A DNA stretch of 64,000 bases, from NCBI RefSeq assembly GCF_005484965.1, contig NZ_CP034036.1, positions 1,240,001-1,304,000 of the forward strand, in the 5' to 3' direction. The stretch is from Brenneria nigrifluens DSM 30175 = ATCC 13028. Lineage in GTDB: Bacteria; Pseudomonadota; Gammaproteobacteria; Enterobacterales; Enterobacteriaceae. Under the pieces are notes generated by a model. It saw only the letters and a list, made by a program, of their open reading frames with translations, did not search any database and was not told the origin of the DNA. Positions within the stretch are counted from its first letter, which is position 1. Every line of letters starts with the position of its first letter. Positions 63,359 to 64,000 of the stretch are shown piece by piece. Both the position numbers and the translations under genes were made by a program.

Positions 63359-64000
63359 AGCCACTCAAAATAATACAGAATCCACCATCCCCGGCGAACG
63401 TCTGCGCCAGGCGCGTGAGCGTCTGGGAATGAGCCAGCAGACCGTCGCCGAACGTTTATGCCTGAAGCTTTCCACCGTGCGTGAGATTGAAGACGGCAAT
63501 ACGCCGACCGATTTGGCGCCGACTTTTTTACGTGGTTATATCCGTTCTTATGCGAAGCTGGTTCACCTGCCGGAGAGTGAACTGTTACCCATGCTGGACA
63601 AGCATGTGGCTCCCCGGGCGTCGAATGTGGCCCCCATGCAGAGTTTTTCCTTAGGAAAAAGCCGCAAGAAGCGGGACGGCTGGTTAATGACCTTCACCTG
63701 GCTGGTGGTGATTGTCGTCCTGGGGCTGACCGGCGCATGGTGGTGGCAGAATCATCAGGCGCAGCAGCAGGAGATCAACTCCATGGTCGGCCACGCCAGC
63801 TCGCTACAGGCGCAGAGTGAAGGTCAATCGGTGCCGCTGATGGATAATGGCGATAATACCGTGCCGCAGGATGCGACGGCTTTCGATGCCGCCCCTTCCA
63901 GCCCGGTGGATGTGCCGGTGAATACCGCCGATTCGGCCCCGCAACAGGCCGAATCCACACTTTCTTCCGCCGCCCAGCCGGAACCCTCCTCCGCGACGCG
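63348..64000 (+). CDS. rodZ: Cytoskeletal protein RodZ (3' end outside window)
   Basis: The first 217 residues are visible. N-terminal Cro-like helix-turn-helix (GERLRQARERLGMSQQTVAE, split: GERLRQARERLGMSQQ then TVAERLCLKLSTV) at ~16-75, a basic cluster (KSRKKRD), one transmembrane helix (~112-130, TFTWLVVIVVLGLTGAWWW), then a Ser/Pro/Ala-rich periplasmic linker that runs off the window. RodZ binds MreB and links it to the wall-elongation machinery. The ATG lies inside the end of pilW in another frame, implying coupling. Confidence 0.95.
   Translation, partial: MNTEATQNNTESTIPGERLRQARERLGMSQQTVAERLCLKLSTVREIEDGNTPTDLAPTFLRGYIRSYAKLVHLPESELLPMLDKHVAPRASNVAPMQSFSLGKSRKKRDGWLMTFTWLVVIVVLGLTGAWWWQNHQAQQQEINSMVGHASSLQAQSEGQSVPLMDNGDNTVPQDATAFDAAPSSPVDVPVNTADSAPQQAESTLSSAAQPEPSSAT

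Noticed and set aside
1..64000. tRNA, rRNA, insertion sequence or prophage
   Set aside because: I looked for tRNA arms, transposase motifs and integrase or phage genes and saw none.

Overview
The window is a 64-kb stretch of an enterobacterial chromosome. Gene order and protein sequences (murQ, pgpC, tadA, mltF, purL, glmY, glrK-qseG-glrR, glnB, glyA, suhB, trmJ, the isc operon, pepB, sseB, sseA, ndk, rlmN, pilW, rodZ) follow the E. coli 55-57 min region closely. A PaeY-like pectin acetylesterase between glnB and glyA, and a Lap-type giant adhesin locus, point to a plant-associated member of the Pectobacteriaceae (Brenneria, Dickeya, Pectobacterium, Lonsdalea or a relative). The genus is an inference that I cannot settle from the sequence.

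Region 1 (1-23.9 kb) is a cyclic-di-GMP-controlled surface adhesion locus. It opens with most of a giant type-I-secreted adhesin of more than 6,900 residues, resembling LapA and cut by the left edge of the window. The adhesin has an N-terminal retention module with a T-A-A-G LapG site, about 57 tandem ~100-residue Ig-like modules, a von Willebrand A domain and C-terminal RTX repeats. A small conserved protein follows, then on the other strand lapG (periplasmic Cys protease) and lapD (degenerate GGDEF-EAL receptor). The expected logic is: high c-di-GMP, LapD holds LapG, the adhesin stays anchored; low c-di-GMP, LapG cleaves at T-A-A-G and the adhesin is released. The secretion ATPase, adaptor and outer membrane pore genes are not in the window.

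Region 2 (23.9-28.5 kb) holds murQ, pgpC, a hicAB toxin-antitoxin pair with twin operators, tadA and mltF. Region 3 (28.5-37.4 kb) holds purL under a PurR box, then the GlmY small RNA with sigma-54 promoter and GlrR boxes, the two-component genes glrK-qseG-glrR that control it, and glnB. Region 4 (37.5-43.9 kb) holds the acetylesterase, a possible small ORF, glyA with its PurR box, an HcaT-type transporter, and a ZevA/ZevB metal uptake pair.

Region 5 (43.9-48.3 kb) is an iron-type ABC uptake cluster with two related binding proteins transcribed towards each other; one has a clear Fur box. Region 6 (48.4-58.1 kb) runs suhB, trmJ and the complete iscRSUA-hscBA-fdx-iscX-pepB-sseB iron-sulfur cluster assembly group, with an IscR site before iscR. 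Region 7 (58.1-60.5 kb) has sseA flanked by remnants of a lost alpha-glucoside utilisation locus: a frameshifted RpiR-type regulator and an in-frame chimera of a PTS IIC N-terminus with a GH4 phospho-glucosidase C-terminus. Region 8 (60.5-64 kb) holds ndk, rlmN, pilW and the start of rodZ, cut by the right edge.
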